Below, in pieces: positions 31,427-53,564 of a stretch of DNA of 64,000 bases. Made by a program: the position numbers and the translations under genes. The DNA comes from Geminicoccaceae bacterium (GTDB lineage: Bacteria; Pseudomonadota; Alphaproteobacteria; Geminicoccales; Geminicoccaceae), in NCBI GenBank assembly GCA_025999455.1, contig AP024683.1, positions 2,456,451 through 2,520,450 on the forward strand, in the 5' to 3' direction. The notes below the pieces were generated by a model that searched no databases, was not told the origin of the DNA, and saw nothing but the letters and a program-made list of their open reading frames with translations. Every line of letters starts with the position of its first letter. The stretch's first letter is position 1.

Positions 31427-31846
31427 TCACGCCCCTTCCTGCACGCGTGCCACGAACTTGGTCCGGATCGGCAGCTTCGCGGCCCCGCGGGCGATCGCCT
31501 CGGCCGCGAGCTCGGCCGGGACCCCGTCGATCTCGAACAGGATGCGCCCGGGCTTGACCCGGCAGATCCAATATTCGACCGAGCCCTTGCCCTTGCCCAT
31601 CCGCACTTCCGCGGGCTTCTTGGTGACCGGCACGTCCGGGAACACCCGGATCCAGAGCCGCCCGGCGCGCTTCAGATGGCGCGTGATCGCGCGGCGCGCC
31701 GCCTCGATCTGCCGCGCCGTCACCCGCTCGGGCTCGAGCGCTTTCATCCCGTAGGCACCGAAGGCGAGCGTGTAGCCGCCCTTGGCGAGCCCGTGGATCC
31801 GCCCTTTGTGCGCCTTCCTGTACTTGGTCCGACTCGGCTGCAGCAT
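31427..31846 (-). CDS. rplP: 50S ribosomal protein L16
   Basis: 139 residues. [42 protein letters not shown] and [20 protein letters not shown] sequence ([20 protein letters not shown]) are diagnostic. L16 contacts the tRNA elbow. The ATG shares one base with the rpsC stop (TGATG). Confidence 0.98.
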   Translation of the reverse strand: MLQPSRTKYRKAHKGRIHGLAKGGYTLAFGAYGMKALEPERVTARQIEAARRAITRHLKRAGRLWIRVFPDVPVTKKPAEVRMGKGKGSVEYWICRVKPGRILFEIDGVPAELAAEAIARGAAKLPIRTKFVARVQEGA

Positions 31847-32553
31847 CAGGCCTCGCTCCCGCGCCGGCCCTCGGACCGCGGCGCCGGGCCCGCCTCGGCG
31901 AGCTTGCGGTCGTAGGCCATCGGATCGTGCTCGAGGATCTCACCCCGGTAGACCCACACCTTGACCCCGCAGGTGCCGTAGGGGGTCTTGGCGGTCGCCC
32001 GGCCGAAATCGATGTTGGCGCGCAGGGTGTGGAGCGGCACCCGACCCTCGCGGTACCACTCGGTCCGCGCGATCTCGGCCCCACCCAGCCGGCCGCCGCA
32101 GGTCACCTTGATGCCCTGCGCGCCGAGCCGCATCGCCGCCTGCACCGCCCGCTTCATGGCGCGCCGGAAGGTCACCCGCTTCTCGAGCTGCTGGGCGATG
32201 TTCTCGGCGACGAGCTTGGCGTCGAGCTCGGGCTTCCTGACCTCGACGATGTTGAGCGTGACCTCGCCGGAGCAGCGCTGCGCGAGCTCCTTGCGCAGGG
32301 TCTCGATCTCGGCCCCCTTCTTCCCGATCACGACACCGGGCCGAGCGGTGTGGATCGTCACGCGCGCCTTCTTGGCCGGCCGCTCGACGATGACCCGGCT
32401 CACCCCGGCCTGCGCCAGCCGCTTCTCGAGGAACGAGCGGATGCTCAGATCCTCGGCCAAGAGCTTGGCGTAGTCGTGGTCGGCGTACCAGCGCGAGTCC
32501 CAGGTCCGGTGGATGCCGAGCCGCAGCCCGACGGGATTGACCTTCTGGCCCAT
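31846..32553 (-). CDS. rpsC: 30S ribosomal protein S3
   Basis: 235 residues with a KH domain ([20 protein letters not shown]) and the C-terminal S3 domain ([47 protein letters not shown]). ATG at 32553 ([20 protein letters not shown]) is the family start; it shares one base with the rplV stop. S3 lines the mRNA entry channel. Confidence 0.98.
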   Translation of the reverse strand: MGQKVNPVGLRLGIHRTWDSRWYADHDYAKLLAEDLSIRSFLEKRLAQAGVSRVIVERPAKKARVTIHTARPGVVIGKKGAEIETLRKELAQRCSGEVTLNIVEVRKPELDAKLVAENIAQQLEKRVTFRRAMKRAVQAAMRLGAQGIKVTCGGRLGGAEIARTEWYREGRVPLHTLRANIDFGRATAKTPYGTCGVKVWVYRGEILEHDPMAYDRKLAEAGPAPRSEGRRGSEA

Positions 32554-32933
32554 CAGGCCGCCTCCTCGACTTGCCGCACGACGATCCGGAGCCGGCTCCA
32601 ATGTTTGAGGATCCGTCCGGCGCGTCCGCGCGCCCGCGCGTGCAGCCGCTTCATGACGAGCTGCTTGCCGACGCTCGCCTCGGCCACGACCAGCCGGTCG
32701 ACGTCGAGCCCGTGATTGTTCTCGGCGTTCGCGATGGCGCTCTCGAGGACCTTCTTGACCGTCGCCGCCGCCCGCTTGCGCGTGAAGGTGAGCGCCGTCA
32801 CCGCCTTGCCGGCCGGCAGACCGCGGATCAACCCGGCCACGAGGTCGAGCTTGCGCGGGCTCACCCGCAGCATGAGGCCCTGCGCCATGGCCTCGTTCTC
32901 GGCGAGCCGTCGCTCCTGCTTGGGCTTGCCCAT
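32553..32933 (-). CDS. rplV: 50S ribosomal protein L22
   Basis: 126 residues. [39 protein letters not shown] and [13 protein letters not shown] at the C-terminus match L22, whose loop lines the exit tunnel. ATG at 32933 ([15 protein letters not shown]) is chosen; the frame is open into rpsS without homology. TGATG junction with rpsC. Confidence 0.98.
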   Translation of the reverse strand: MGKPKQERRLAENEAMAQGLMLRVSPRKLDLVAGLIRGLPAGKAVTALTFTRKRAAATVKKVLESAIANAENNHGLDVDRLVVAEASVGKQLVMKRLHARARGRAGRILKHWSRLRIVVRQVEEAA

Positions 32934-32934
32934 C

Positions 32935-33213
32935 CTACTTCCTCTTGACCTTCTTGTCGGCGCCGTGGCCGTGGAACGTGCGGGTCGGCGCGAACTCGCC
33001 GAGCTTGTGGCCCACCATGTTCTCGGTGACGTAGACCGGCACGAACTTCTTGCCGTTGTGCACCGCGAAGGTGATGCCCACGAACTCCGGCACGATCGTC
33101 GACCGCCGCGACCAGGTCTTGATGATGTCGTTCCGCCCGGAGGCGCGCACCTTCTCGACCTTGTCGAAGAGATAGCCGTCGACGAACGGGCCCTTCCAGA
33201 CCGAGCGCGGCAT
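32935..33213 (-). CDS. rpsS: 30S ribosomal protein S19
   Basis: 92 residues. [40 protein letters not shown] and [20 protein letters not shown] are diagnostic. Three bases after rplB and one before rplV. Confidence 0.98.
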   Translation of the reverse strand: MPRSVWKGPFVDGYLFDKVEKVRASGRNDIIKTWSRRSTIVPEFVGITFAVHNGKKFVPVYVTENMVGHKLGEFAPTRTFHGHGADKKVKRK

Positions 33214-33216
33214 GGC

Positions 33217-34059
33217 TCAGCCACCCCTCTTCTTCGCGGCGTGCCGGCTGCGCACGATCATGTTCGTGGTCCGCTTGTTGCGCCGCGTCTTGTGCCCCTT
33301 GGTCGGCTGACCCCACGGGCTCACCGGATGCCGGCCGCCCGAGGTCTTGCCCTCACCGCCGCCGTGCGGATGGTCGATCGGGTTCATCGACACGCCGCGA
33401 TTGTGCGGCCGCCGACCCTTCCAGCGCATCCGCCCGGCCTTGCCCCAATTGACGTTCTGATGGTCCGGGTTCGAGACCGCGCCCACCGTCGCCATGCAGT
33501 TCTGGTGCACGAGCCGGATCTCGCCCGACATGAGCCGGATCTGGGCGTAGTCGCCGTCGCGACCGATGAGCTGGGCAAAGGTCCCGGCGGCGCGGGCGAG
33601 CTGCCCGCCCTTGCCGATCTTGAGCTCCACGTTGTGCACGATCGTGCCGACCGGGATGTTCTTCAACGGTGCCGCGTTGCCCGGCTTGATGTCGACCTTC
33701 TCGCCGGCGATCACCGTGTCACCCGGAGCGAGCCGCTGCGGCGCCAGGATGTAGGACTGCTCACCGTCGGCGTAACGCAGGAGGGCGATGAACCCGGTCC
33801 GGTTCGGATCGTATTCGAGCCGCTCGACGGTCGCCGGCACGTCCCACTTGCGCCGCTTGAAGTCGATGAAGCGGTAGGCGCGCTTGTGCCCGCCGCCGCG
33901 GAAGCGGACCGTGATGTGGCCGTGATTGTTGCGCCCGCCCGTGGACGGCTTGCCGCGGGTCAAAGCCTTGACCGGCTTGCCCTTCCAGAGCTCGGAACGG
34001 TCCACGAGGACGAGCTGGCGACGCCCGGGGCTCGTGGGCTTGTAGCTCTTGAGTGCCAT
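33217..34059 (-). CDS. rplB: 50S ribosomal protein L2
   Basis: 280 residues, close to the E. coli 273. [42 protein letters not shown] central sequence and [14 protein letters not shown] (with the histidine important for peptidyl transfer) are clear, as is [12 protein letters not shown] in the tail. Central to subunit association. Confidence 0.98.
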   Translation of the reverse strand: MALKSYKPTSPGRRQLVLVDRSELWKGKPVKALTRGKPSTGGRNNHGHITVRFRGGGHKRAYRFIDFKRRKWDVPATVERLEYDPNRTGFIALLRYADGEQSYILAPQRLAPGDTVIAGEKVDIKPGNAAPLKNIPVGTIVHNVELKIGKGGQLARAAGTFAQLIGRDGDYAQIRLMSGEIRLVHQNCMATVGAVSNPDHQNVNWGKAGRMRWKGRRPHNRGVSMNPIDHPHGGGEGKTSGGRHPVSPWGQPTKGHKTRRNKRTTNMIVRSRHAAKKRGG

Positions 34060-34063
34060 CGCC

Positions 34064-34357
34064 TCAGATCCCCGTCGTCACGTCGATGCGCGAGCCCTCG
34101 GCGAGGGTCACGATCGCCTTCTTCACGTCCGGCCGCTTGCCCACGCGCCCGCGGAACCGCTTGACCTTGCCCTTCACGTTCATCGTGTTGACGGCCGTGA
34201 CCTTGACGTTGAAGAGCGCCTCGACCGCCGCCTTGATCTGCGGCTTCGTGGCGTCCTTGCGCACCTTGAAGACGATCTGGTTCTTCTCCGAGAGCAGCGT
34301 CGCCTTCTCGGTGATCACGGGCGCGATGATGAGATCGTAGGTCGTCGGCCGGATCAT
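34064..34357 (-). CDS. rplW: 50S ribosomal protein L23
   Basis: 97 residues. [42 protein letters not shown] and [16 protein letters not shown] match L23, the trigger-factor and SRP docking protein at the tunnel exit. The ATG overlaps the rplD stop as ATGA. Confidence 0.98.
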   Translation of the reverse strand: MIRPTTYDLIIAPVITEKATLLSEKNQIVFKVRKDATKPQIKAAVEALFNVKVTAVNTMNVKGKVKRFRGRVGKRPDVKKAIVTLAEGSRIDVTTGI

Positions 34358-34974
34358 GCGAGCCGCTCCGTGAGGCCCTGGACCGCTTCGGGCGTCAGCA
34401 CGAGCGTGTCCCGCCGCAAGATGTCGTAGACGTTCGCGCCCTGCACCGGCAGCACGTCGACCTTGGGCAAATTGCGCGCCCCGAGCGCGAAATTGCGGTC
34501 GATCTCCTTGCCGCCGATCATGAGCACCGAGTCGATCCCGAGCCGCTCGAGCGCCGCCTGGACGCGCTTGGTCTTGGGCTCGTCGAGCTTGAGCGCGTCG
34601 ACGACGAAAAGCTTCCCCTCCTTCGCCTTCGCCGAAAGCGCGCATTTGAGCCCGAGGGCACGGACCTTCTTCGGCAGGTCGATCGCGTGGCTGCGCACGA
34701 CCGGCCCGAAGGCCACGCCACCCCCGCGGAAGATGTTGACCCGCCGCGAGCCGTGCCGTGCCCGGCCGGTACCCTTCTGCTTGTAGATCTTCGCGCCGCT
34801 GCGGTTGACCTCGCCGCGCGTCTTGACCTTGTGCGTCCCGGCCCGCCGCTTGGCGAGCTGCCAGACGACCACCCGCTGCAGGATGTCGGGCCGCACTTCG
34901 ACGCCGAAGATCGAATCGTCGAGCTCGATCGTCCCGACCTCCTGGGCCTCCAGGTTCTTCACGGGGAGCTGCAT
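34354..34974 (-). CDS. rplD: 50S ribosomal protein L4
   Basis: 206 residues. [21 protein letters not shown] with [10 protein letters not shown] is the exit-tunnel loop signature; [16 protein letters not shown] follows. In E. coli L4 represses the S10 operon; no evidence either way here. The ATG at 34974 is chosen; an in-frame GTG two codons upstream (34980) overlaps the rplC stop and could be used instead. Confidence 0.98.
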   Translation of the reverse strand: MQLPVKNLEAQEVGTIELDDSIFGVEVRPDILQRVVVWQLAKRRAGTHKVKTRGEVNRSGAKIYKQKGTGRARHGSRRVNIFRGGGVAFGPVVRSHAIDLPKKVRALGLKCALSAKAKEGKLFVVDALKLDEPKTKRVQAALERLGIDSVLMIGGKEIDRNFALGARNLPKVDVLPVQGANVYDILRRDTLVLTPEAVQGLTERLA

Positions 34975-34976
34975 GC

Positions 34977-35696
34977 TCACGCCTCCGGCTCCTCGTGGAC
35001 GATCGCCTGGGCCTCTTCGCCCGCCTTCACGATCGCCGCCGGGAAGGGCGCTTCCTTGGGCAGCGCCCGCTTCACCGCGTCGCGCACCTCGACCCACGCC
35101 CCCTTGGGCCCGGGCACGCCGCCCTTGATCAAGATGACTCCGGTCTGCGGGTCGACGCCGAACACTTCGAGGTTCTGCACGGTCACCCGCCGGGCCCCCA
35201 TGTGCCCGGCCATCCTCTTGCCCTTGAAGACCTTACCGGGGTCCTGCCGGTTACCGGTCGAGCCGTGCGAGCGGTGCGAGATCGAGACACCGTGGCTCGC
35301 CCGGAGCCCGCCGAAATTGTGCCGCTTCATCGCCCCGGCGAAGCCCTTACCGATCGAGATCGCCGAGACGTCGACATGCTGCCCCGCGACGAAGTGACCG
35401 ACGTGGATCTCGCTGCCGACCTCGAGGAGCGCATCGGGCGACACGCGGAACTCGGCGAGCTTCGCCTTCGGCTCGACCTTGGCCTTGGCGAAATGGCCGC
35501 GCATCGGCTTCGTCACGTTCTTGGTCTTGGCCTTGCCGACGCCGAGCTGGACGGCGCAGTAGCCGTCCTTCTCGGGTGTGCGCACCGCCACGACCTCGCA
35601 CTTGTCGACCTTGAGCACGGTCACCGGCACGTGGCTGCCGTCGACGCCGAACAGCCGCGTCATGCCGACCTTGCGGGCGAGCAGGCCCGTTCGCAT
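34977..35696 (-). CDS. rplC: 50S ribosomal protein L3
   Basis: 239 residues, longer than the E. coli 209 at the C-terminus (acidic/Ala tail ending [13 protein letters not shown]). [37 protein letters not shown] and [19 protein letters not shown] are the L3 hallmarks, including the loop near the peptidyl transferase centre. Confidence 0.98.
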   Translation of the reverse strand: MRTGLLARKVGMTRLFGVDGSHVPVTVLKVDKCEVVAVRTPEKDGYCAVQLGVGKAKTKNVTKPMRGHFAKAKVEPKAKLAEFRVSPDALLEVGSEIHVGHFVAGQHVDVSAISIGKGFAGAMKRHNFGGLRASHGVSISHRSHGSTGNRQDPGKVFKGKRMAGHMGARRVTVQNLEVFGVDPQTGVILIKGGVPGPKGAWVEVRDAVKRALPKEAPFPAAIVKAGEEAQAIVHEEPEA

Positions 35697-35706
35697 CGCC
35701 GTCCCC

Positions 35707-36015
35707 TCAGAGCTTGATCTCGACGTCGACGCCGGCCGCGAGGTCGAGCTTCATGAGCGCGTCCACGGTCTGCGGCGTCGGGTCGACGATGTCGAGGAGC
35801 CGCTTGTGCGTCCGGATCTCGAACTGCTCGCGGCTCTTCTTGTCGATATGCGGCGAGCGGTTCACCGTGAACCGCTCGATCCGGTTCGGCAGAGGGATCG
35901 GACCGCGCACCCGGGCGCCGGTCCGCTTCGCCGTGCCGACGATCTCGCGCACCGACTGGTCGAGCACGCGGTGATCGAAGGCCTTGAGGCGGATGCGGAT
36001 GTTCTGCGTTTCCAT
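35707..36015 (-). CDS. rpsJ: 30S ribosomal protein S10 (NusE)
   Basis: 102 residues. [42 protein letters not shown] and [17 protein letters not shown] match S10, which also acts with NusB in antitermination. ATG at 36015 (METQNIRI) is the family start. Head of the S10 cluster, only 28 bp after tuf, so no room for a separate promoter other than inside tuf. Confidence 0.98.
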   Translation of the reverse strand: METQNIRIRLKAFDHRVLDQSVREIVGTAKRTGARVRGPIPLPNRIERFTVNRSPHIDKKSREQFEIRTHKRLLDIVDPTPQTVDALMKLDLAAGVDVEIKL

Positions 36016-36043
36016 GGCGCGCGACCCGTTCCCTCGGCCCCCC

Positions 36044-37234
<1,191 letters not shown>

Positions 37235-37274
37235 CTCCGGTCCTCCGCTCGAACTCGTTCCCGCGACGCGTGCG

Positions 37275-39350
<2,076 letters not shown>

Positions 39351-39377
39351 GCTCGTCGCCTCGGCCCGGGGCCTCGA

Positions 39378-40230
<853 letters not shown>

Positions 40231-40412
40231 GCCTGACCGTTCCTCGACCGTCGCCCAACCGCGCCACCCTCGGGCGCGCCTTTCGACAACAAACGACCGT
40301 CAGCCGGCCGCCCGGCCCCGGTCGTCGTCCGTCACGAACCTTGCCGCCTGTGTTCGGTGCAGCGTCTGATCCGCGAGGGTCACCGCCTGCACCCAAGACA
40401 ATGGCGGCCCGC

Positions 40413-40441
40413 CTTCTAGGCTGACGGAACAGGCCCGTCAA
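40413..40441 (-). promoter_or_regulatory. Promoter-like sequence before rpsL (str operon)
   Basis: On the minus strand TTGACG (40441-40436) and TAGAAG (40418-40413) are separated by exactly 17 bp. It lies just downstream of the rpoC hairpin and about 183 bp before the rpsL start, so rpsL-rpsG-fusA-tuf and the genes beyond may have their own start of transcription here. Confidence 0.55.
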
Positions 40442-40460
40442 GCCCCGCGCGCACCGCGTC

Positions 40461-40489
40461 GGGCCGGCGGCGTCGCCCGCCGCCGGCCC
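40461..40489 (-). terminator. Perfect 12-bp hairpin directly after rpoC
   Basis: GGGCCGGCGGCG at 40461-40472 and its exact complement at 40478-40489 flank a five-base loop, six bases after the rpoC stop. There is no run of T after the stem, so it may act as a weak or Rho-assisted terminator, or protect the 3' end of the rpoBC message. Confidence 0.5.
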
Positions 40490-40495
40490 GCCCGC

Positions 40496-44668
<4,173 letters not shown>

Positions 44669-44720
44669 CGCTGTCCGCCCGCTCGCTCGTGATCCGTCCG
44701 TCGCCCGCCGAGCCGCCCGC

Positions 44721-48854
<4,134 letters not shown>

Positions 48855-48924
48855 CGCTCGCCCTCGTTGCTGCCCGGAAACACTCGGCCGTTTCGCCCGC
48901 ACGGCCAAGCGCTCAACGCGGACG

Positions 48925-49060
48925 GGCCGTGGAACGCACGCCCCACGGCCGGACCTTCGTCCGCTCTGAAAACCTTCGACGATCCCCGTTCGGGCCAGCT
49001 GGGCGGTCGACCCCGACCGCCCGGCCGACCCGCCGGAGCGGAACGCGGCGCAAGCGCCGC
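48925..49060 (-). promoter_or_regulatory. Three perfect hairpins in the rplL-rpoB spacer
   Basis: On the transcript of the minus strand three inverted repeats occur in order: GCGGCGC-AA/TT-GCGCCGC (49045-49060) a base or two after the rplL stop, a 9-bp stem GGGCGGTCG with a four-base loop (49001-49022), and an 8-bp stem GGCCGTGG with a ten-base loop (48925-48950). In E. coli the same spacer holds an attenuator and an RNase III site that set the ratio of L7/L12 to beta; the same role is inferred here. Confidence 0.55.
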
Positions 49061-49061
49061 C

Positions 49062-49445
49062 TTACTTGACCTCGACGGTCGCGCCGGCGGCCTCGAGCTG
49101 CGCCTTGATCTTGGCCGCCTCCTCCTTGGAGACGCCCTCCTTCACCGGCTTCGGCGCCCCCTCGACCAGGTCCTTGGCCTCCTTGAGGCCGAGCCCGGTG
49201 ATCGCCCGCACTTCCTTGATCACGTTGATCTTGTTGGCACCCGCCGAGGCCAGGATGACGTCGAACTCGGTCTTCTCCTCGACCGGCGCCGCCGCCGCCG
49301 GGGCCGCCGCACCCGCGACCGCCGCGACCGCCACCGGCGCCGCGGCCGACACGCCCCACTTCTCCTCGAGCATCTTCGAGAGCTGCGCCGCCTCGAGCAC
49401 GGTCAGCTTCGACAGATCCTCGACGAGCTGTTCGAGATTAGCCAT
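49062..49445 (-). CDS. rplL: 50S ribosomal protein L7/L12
   Basis: 127 residues. N-terminal dimerisation part ([20 protein letters not shown]), an Ala/Pro-rich hinge (residues about 36-54), and the factor-binding C domain ([42 protein letters not shown]). It recruits EF-Tu and EF-G in several copies. ATG at 49445 is preferred over a GTG immediately before it. 75 bp after rplJ. Confidence 0.98.
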   Translation of the reverse strand: MANLEQLVEDLSKLTVLEAAQLSKMLEEKWGVSAAAPVAVAAVAGAAAPAAAAPVEEKTEFDVILASAGANKINVIKEVRAITGLGLKEAKDLVEGAPKPVKEGVSKEEAAKIKAQLEAAGATVEVK

Positions 49446-49520
49446 CACACCCTCTCCCGCACGAACCCCGCTGCGGCGCCGGTCGGCCGCCCGACGCCCG
49501 TGAAACCGACCGGCCCGGCC

Positions 49521-50036
49521 TCAGGCCGCCTGTTTGTCCGAATAGGCCTTGAGCACCCGCGCGAGCTGCGCACCGGGCGCTTGCAGCACGCCCACGAGCC
49601 GCGACGCCGGCGCCTGCAAGAGCCCCACGAGCCGGGCCCGCAAGGCATCGAGCGACGGCAGCTCGGCCAAGGCCTTGACCGCCGCCGCGTCGAGCACCGT
49701 GCCCTTGAGCCCGCCACCGACGATGACGAGCTTCTCGTTCTTGCGGGCGTACTCGACCAGGGCCTTGGGCACGCCCACGGGCTCGCGGGCCAGGGCGATC
49801 GCCGTCGGGCCCTTCAAGAAATCGGCGACACCGGCGAACGCCGTGCCGTCGAGCGCGCGCTTGGCGAGCCGGTTCTTGGCCACCTTCAACGTGCCGCCGA
49901 CCGCCCGCAGCTGGCCGCGCAGCTCGCCGAGCTCCTTCACCGTGAGCCCCTTGTAATGGGTCACGACGACGACCTCGGCCTCGGCCAACGCCGCGTGCAG
50001 CCGTTCGACGACCTGAGATTTCTCGGCGCGCAGCAC
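49521..50036 (-). CDS. rplJ: 50S ribosomal protein L10
   Basis: 171 residues, the stalk base that carries L7/L12. VVVVTHYKGLTVKELGELRG and VAKNRLAKRAL are typical. The start is GTG at 50036 (V-LRAEKSQVVERL), preceded by GGCGGAGGCGAGG; no ATG is in frame nearby. A 205-bp leader separates it from rplA. Confidence 0.97.
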   Translation of the reverse strand: MLRAEKSQVVERLHAALAEAEVVVVTHYKGLTVKELGELRGQLRAVGGTLKVAKNRLAKRALDGTAFAGVADFLKGPTAIALAREPVGVPKALVEYARKNEKLVIVGGGLKGTVLDAAAVKALAELPSLDALRARLVGLLQAPASRLVGVLQAPGAQLARVLKAYSDKQAA

Positions 50037-50192
50037 CCTCGCCTCCGCCCCTCACCCGGATCCCGTCGTGCGATCCGCTCGATCGCGTCGTCTCACCGCA
50101 GGCCGTGTCCGACGCAGGGCGCAGAAGAGCCGCCCTCGGCGCCCCTCGACGCCCGCGGCAGCCCTGCTCGGTCTCTGCACCCGAGGGCCGCC

Positions 50193-50220
50193 ACCATACA
50201 CGCCCGCGCGCGACGCGCAA
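50193..50220 (-). promoter_or_regulatory. Promoter-like sequence and leader before rplJ
   Basis: On the minus strand TTGCGC (50220-50215) and TATGGT (50198-50193) are separated by 16 bp, just after the rplA stop. A transcript from here would carry a leader of about 150 nt before rplJ, with short stems such as AGGGCG/CGCCCT. In many bacteria this leader binds L10-L12 for feedback control; not proven here. Confidence 0.4.
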
Positions 50221-50241
50221 GCCCCTTCCCGCTCGACACCC

Positions 50242-50937
<696 letters not shown>

Positions 50938-50941
50938 GGCC

Positions 50942-51373
50942 TCACTCCACCACCTGCAAGCCCATCGAGCGCGCCGAGCCCTTGATCATCTCGACCGCAC
51001 CCTCGAGGTCGACCGCGTTCAGATCCTTCATCTTGGCCTGCGCGATCTCGCGGATCTGGGCCATCGTGACCTTGCCGACCGGCCCCGTCTTGCCCGGCGT
51101 CTGGCTACCCTTCTCGATCCCGGCCGCCTTCTTGAGGTAATAGGAGGCGGGTGGCGTGCGGGTCGTGAAGGTGAAGGTCCGGTCGGCATAAGCCGTGATC
51201 ACGACCGGGATCGGCGTCCCCGGCTCCATGCCCTGGGTCGCCGCGTTGAACTCCTTGCAGAACTGCATGATGTTGAGGCCGCGCTGACCGAGCGCCGGCC
51301 CGATCGGCGGCGAAGGATTGGCCTTGCCCGCCGGTACCTGGAGCTTGATGTAGCCCACGATCTTCTTGGCCAT
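50942..51373 (-). CDS. rplK: 50S ribosomal protein L11
   Basis: 143 residues. [37 protein letters not shown] and the C-terminal [12 protein letters not shown] end ([14 protein letters not shown]) match L11, which with its rRNA forms the GTPase-associated centre. 68 bp after nusG. Confidence 0.98.
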   Translation of the reverse strand: MAKKIVGYIKLQVPAGKANPSPPIGPALGQRGLNIMQFCKEFNAATQGMEPGTPIPVVITAYADRTFTFTTRTPPASYYLKKAAGIEKGSQTPGKTGPVGKVTMAQIREIAQAKMKDLNAVDLEGAVEMIKGSARSMGLQVVE

Positions 51374-51441
51374 CCGGCCTTCTCCTCCTGCGCGGTCCGA
51401 GCGCGCCCGGCACGGGCGCTCCCGCGATCACCCGAGCGGAC

Positions 51442-51972
51442 TCAGGTCCGCTCCACCTGCGAATATTCGAGCTCGACCGGGGTCGCCCGGCCGAAGATCG
51501 ACACCAGCACCTTGAGCCGCCCCTTGGCCTCGTCGACCTCCTCGACCGTGCCCGAGAAGGAGGCGAACGGCCCTTCCGCCACCCGCACCTGATCGCCCGG
51601 CACGAAGGTGATCGTCGGCCGCGGATGCTCCTTGACCTCGCTCACCTGGTTGATGATCCGCTCCGCCTCGGCGTCGGGGATCGGCGAGGGCTTGCCGCCC
51701 GGGCCCAAGAAGCCCGTCACCTTGGCGGTGTTGCGCACGAGCGACCAGGTCTCGTCGTTGAGCTCCATCTTCACGAGCACGTAGCCCGGGAAGAATTTGC
51801 GCTCGGTCGGGACCTTCTTGCCGCGGCGGACCTCGACGACCTCCTCCATCGGCACGAGGATCTGCTCGAAGAGGTGCGACAGGCCCTTCTGGCGCGCCTG
51901 CTCCTCGAGCGCGTCGCGCACCTTCTTCTCGAAGCCCGAATAGACGTGGATGATGTACCAGCGCTTGGCCAT
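51442..51972 (-). CDS. nusG: Transcription termination/antitermination factor NusG
   Basis: 176 residues. N-terminal NGN domain (MAKRWYIIHVYSGFEKKVRD, KKVPTERKFFPGYVLVKMEL) and C-terminal KOW domain (FVPGDQVRVAEGPFASFSGT). It binds RNA polymerase and links it to Rho or the ribosome. The ATG shares one base with the secE stop (TGATG). Confidence 0.98.
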   Translation of the reverse strand: MAKRWYIIHVYSGFEKKVRDALEEQARQKGLSHLFEQILVPMEEVVEVRRGKKVPTERKFFPGYVLVKMELNDETWSLVRNTAKVTGFLGPGGKPSPIPDAEAERIINQVSEVKEHPRPTITFVPGDQVRVAEGPFASFSGTVEEVDEAKGRLKVLVSIFGRATPVELEYSQVERT

Positions 51973-52169
51973 CAGCGACCGATCCCGAGGGCGAGCTGGA
52001 CGAGCCAGGCCAGCACCTGGTCGACCAGGAAGAAGAACAGCGCCGCGAGCGCCGACATCGCGACCACGCTCAAGGTCGTCGCGACCAGCTCCTTGCGGGT
52101 CGGCCAGGTGACCTTCTGCAGCTCCTGGCGCACCTCGCGGACGAACTGCGCCGGCGACGTCTTCGCCAT
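51972..52169 (-). CDS. secE: Sec translocon subunit SecE
   Basis: 65 residues, the short single-helix form. MAKTSPAQFVREVRQELQKV TWPTRKEL is the conserved amphipathic helix, followed by one membrane segment (residues 31-58). It clamps SecY. It lies 64 bp after tRNA-Trp. Confidence 0.97.
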   Translation of the reverse strand: MAKTSPAQFVREVRQELQKVTWPTRKELVATTLSVVAMSALAALFFFLVDQVLAWLVQLALGIGR

Positions 52170-52233
52170 CGTCTTCCGATCCGAGCTCGAGCGGAGATCG
52201 CTTACCGACTGGCGCGCCGGGTTCCGGTCCGGG

Positions 52234-52309
52234 TGGCAGGAGTGGAGGGGCTCGAACCCCCAACCCCCGGTTTTGGAGACCGGTGCTCTGCCAGTTGAGC
52301 TACACTCCT
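52234..52309 (-). tRNA. tRNA-Trp (anticodon CCA)
   Basis: 76 nt. Seven-pair acceptor stem AGGAGTG/CACTCCT, D-stem GCTC/GAGC, anticodon loop CTCCAAA with anticodon CCA, GGTTCGAGCC in the T arm, discriminator G, and an encoded 3' CCA. Confidence 0.97.
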
Positions 52310-52421
52310 CTACCCCGGCACGTCCGGACGCGGCCGAACAGCAGCGTGCCGCGGACCCGCGTCCACCGCCCGGAGTGCCTCCTTAGGCCAGCCGCGGCCG
52401 CCCCGCAAGGGGGCTCGGGAG

Positions 52422-52495
<74 letters not shown>

Positions 52496-52502
52496 TCGGC
52501 CG

Positions 52503-52588
52503 TGGTGGAGGGGGTAGGATTCGAACCTACGTAGACGTTCGTCGGCAGATTTACAGTCTGCTGCCTTTGACCGCTCGGCCACCCCTCC
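52503..52588 (-). tRNA. tRNA-Tyr (anticodon GTA)
   Basis: 86 nt, class II with a long variable arm. Acceptor stem GGAGGGG with its complement, anticodon loop CTGTAAA giving GTA, discriminator A and encoded CCA. First gene of the tRNA-secE-nusG transcription unit. Confidence 0.97.
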
Positions 52589-52612
52589 GCGGTCCCCGGC
52601 TCGAGGCGGCGC

Positions 52613-52642
52613 CTGATATGGGCTTTCCCGCGGCCTTGTCAA
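52613..52642 (-). promoter_or_regulatory. Promoter-like sequence before tRNA-Tyr
   Basis: On the minus strand a perfect TTGACA (52642-52637) is followed after 17-18 bp by ATATCA/TATCAG (52619-52613). The start of transcription would be about 15-20 bp before tRNA-Tyr. It should serve tRNA-Tyr, tRNA-Gly, tRNA-Trp, secE and nusG, and faces away from rlmB. Confidence 0.7.
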
Positions 52643-52680
52643 TCGTTAGGAGCCAGCCGCCGCCCGGGAGCGCACCGTCC

Positions 52681-53442
52681 GTGACCCCCGACCCGCCCGC
52701 GCACCGCCCCGGCCGTACCGAGGCGTTCTGGCTCTACGGCCACCACCCGGTCGCGGCCGCCCTCGACAATCCCTTGCGCCCCTGCCGGCGGCTTCTGGCC
52801 ACCGCCCCGGCACTCGCCCGGCTCGGCCGGCTCGTCGAACGACCGGGCCTGGTCGTCGAGCAGGTGGGGCCCAAGGAGCTCGCCCGCCTCTTCCCGCCCG
52901 ACGTCGTCCACCAGGGCACCGCCCTGCTCGTGGGCCCGCTGCCGCGCCGGCCGCTCGATTCGCTGCTCGCCGGGCTCGGCGCCGAAGCCCTCCTCCTCGT
53001 CCTCGACCGGATCCAGGACCCGCGCAATCTGGGTGCCATCCTGCGCAGTGCCGCGGCCCTGGACGTGGCCGGCGTGATCCTCCCCGAACGGCATTCCGCC
53101 CCCTTGGGCGCGGCTTGTGCGAAGGCCGCCTCGGGGGCCCTCGACATCGTCCCGATCTGCGAGGTCGCGAACCTCGCCCAAGCGCTCGAGGCCTTGAAAC
53201 GCGCCGATTTCTGGGTGGTCGGGCTCGACGCGCACGCCGAACCCCCGCTCGAATCCCTGCCCTTCCGGCCGCGCCGGGCCCTCGTGCTCGGCTCCGAAGA
53301 CAAGGGTCTGCGCCGGCTCGTGGCGGAGCGTTGCGACGTCCGCGCGCGCCTCGAGATCTCGCCGCGGATGGAGAGCTTGAACGTCGCGGTGGCGGCCGGC
53401 ATCGCCCTCTATCTGCTTGCCCGCGCTTTGCCGCGACCTTAG
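52681..53442 (+). CDS. rlmB: RNA 2'-O-methyltransferase, TrmH/RlmB family
   Basis: 253-residue SPOUT methyltransferase, with an N-terminal substrate-binding domain (YGHHPVAAALDNP at residues 19-31, VHQGTALLVGPLP) and the knotted catalytic domain (LLLVLDRIQDPRNLGAILRSA, LGSEDKGLRRLV, RLEISPRMESLNVAVAAGIAL). RlmB methylates G2251 of 23S rRNA; other family members act on tRNA, so the exact target is inferred. The GTG at 52681 is taken as start because homology begins soon after; an in-frame ATG at 52618 would overlap the tRNA-Tyr promoter. Confidence 0.9.
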   Translation: MTPDPPAHRPGRTEAFWLYGHHPVAAALDNPLRPCRRLLATAPALARLGRLVERPGLVVEQVGPKELARLFPPDVVHQGTALLVGPLPRRPLDSLLAGLGAEALLLVLDRIQDPRNLGAILRSAAALDVAGVILPERHSAPLGAACAKAASGALDIVPICEVANLAQALEALKRADFWVVGLDAHAEPPLESLPFRPRRALVLGSEDKGLRRLVAERCDVRARLEISPRMESLNVAVAAGIALYLLARALPRP

Positions 53443-53453
53443 CCTCCGGCGCG

Positions 53454-53528
53454 GCCGGCGTAGCTCAGCGGTAGAGCATCCGCCTTGTAAGCGGGAGGTC
53501 GGGGGTTCGATCCCCTCCGCCGGCACCA
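53454..53528 (+). tRNA. tRNA-Thr (anticodon TGT)
   Basis: 75 nt. Acceptor stem GCCGGCG/CGCCGGC, D-stem GCTC/GAGC, anticodon loop CTTGTAA giving TGT, T arm GGTTCGATCC, discriminator A and encoded CCA. It starts 11 bp after the rlmB stop on the same strand and is probably processed from the same transcript. Confidence 0.97.
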
Positions 53529-53564
53529 GTGCCGGATCGCGCGCGGAGCATCGGGGGCAGGCGG

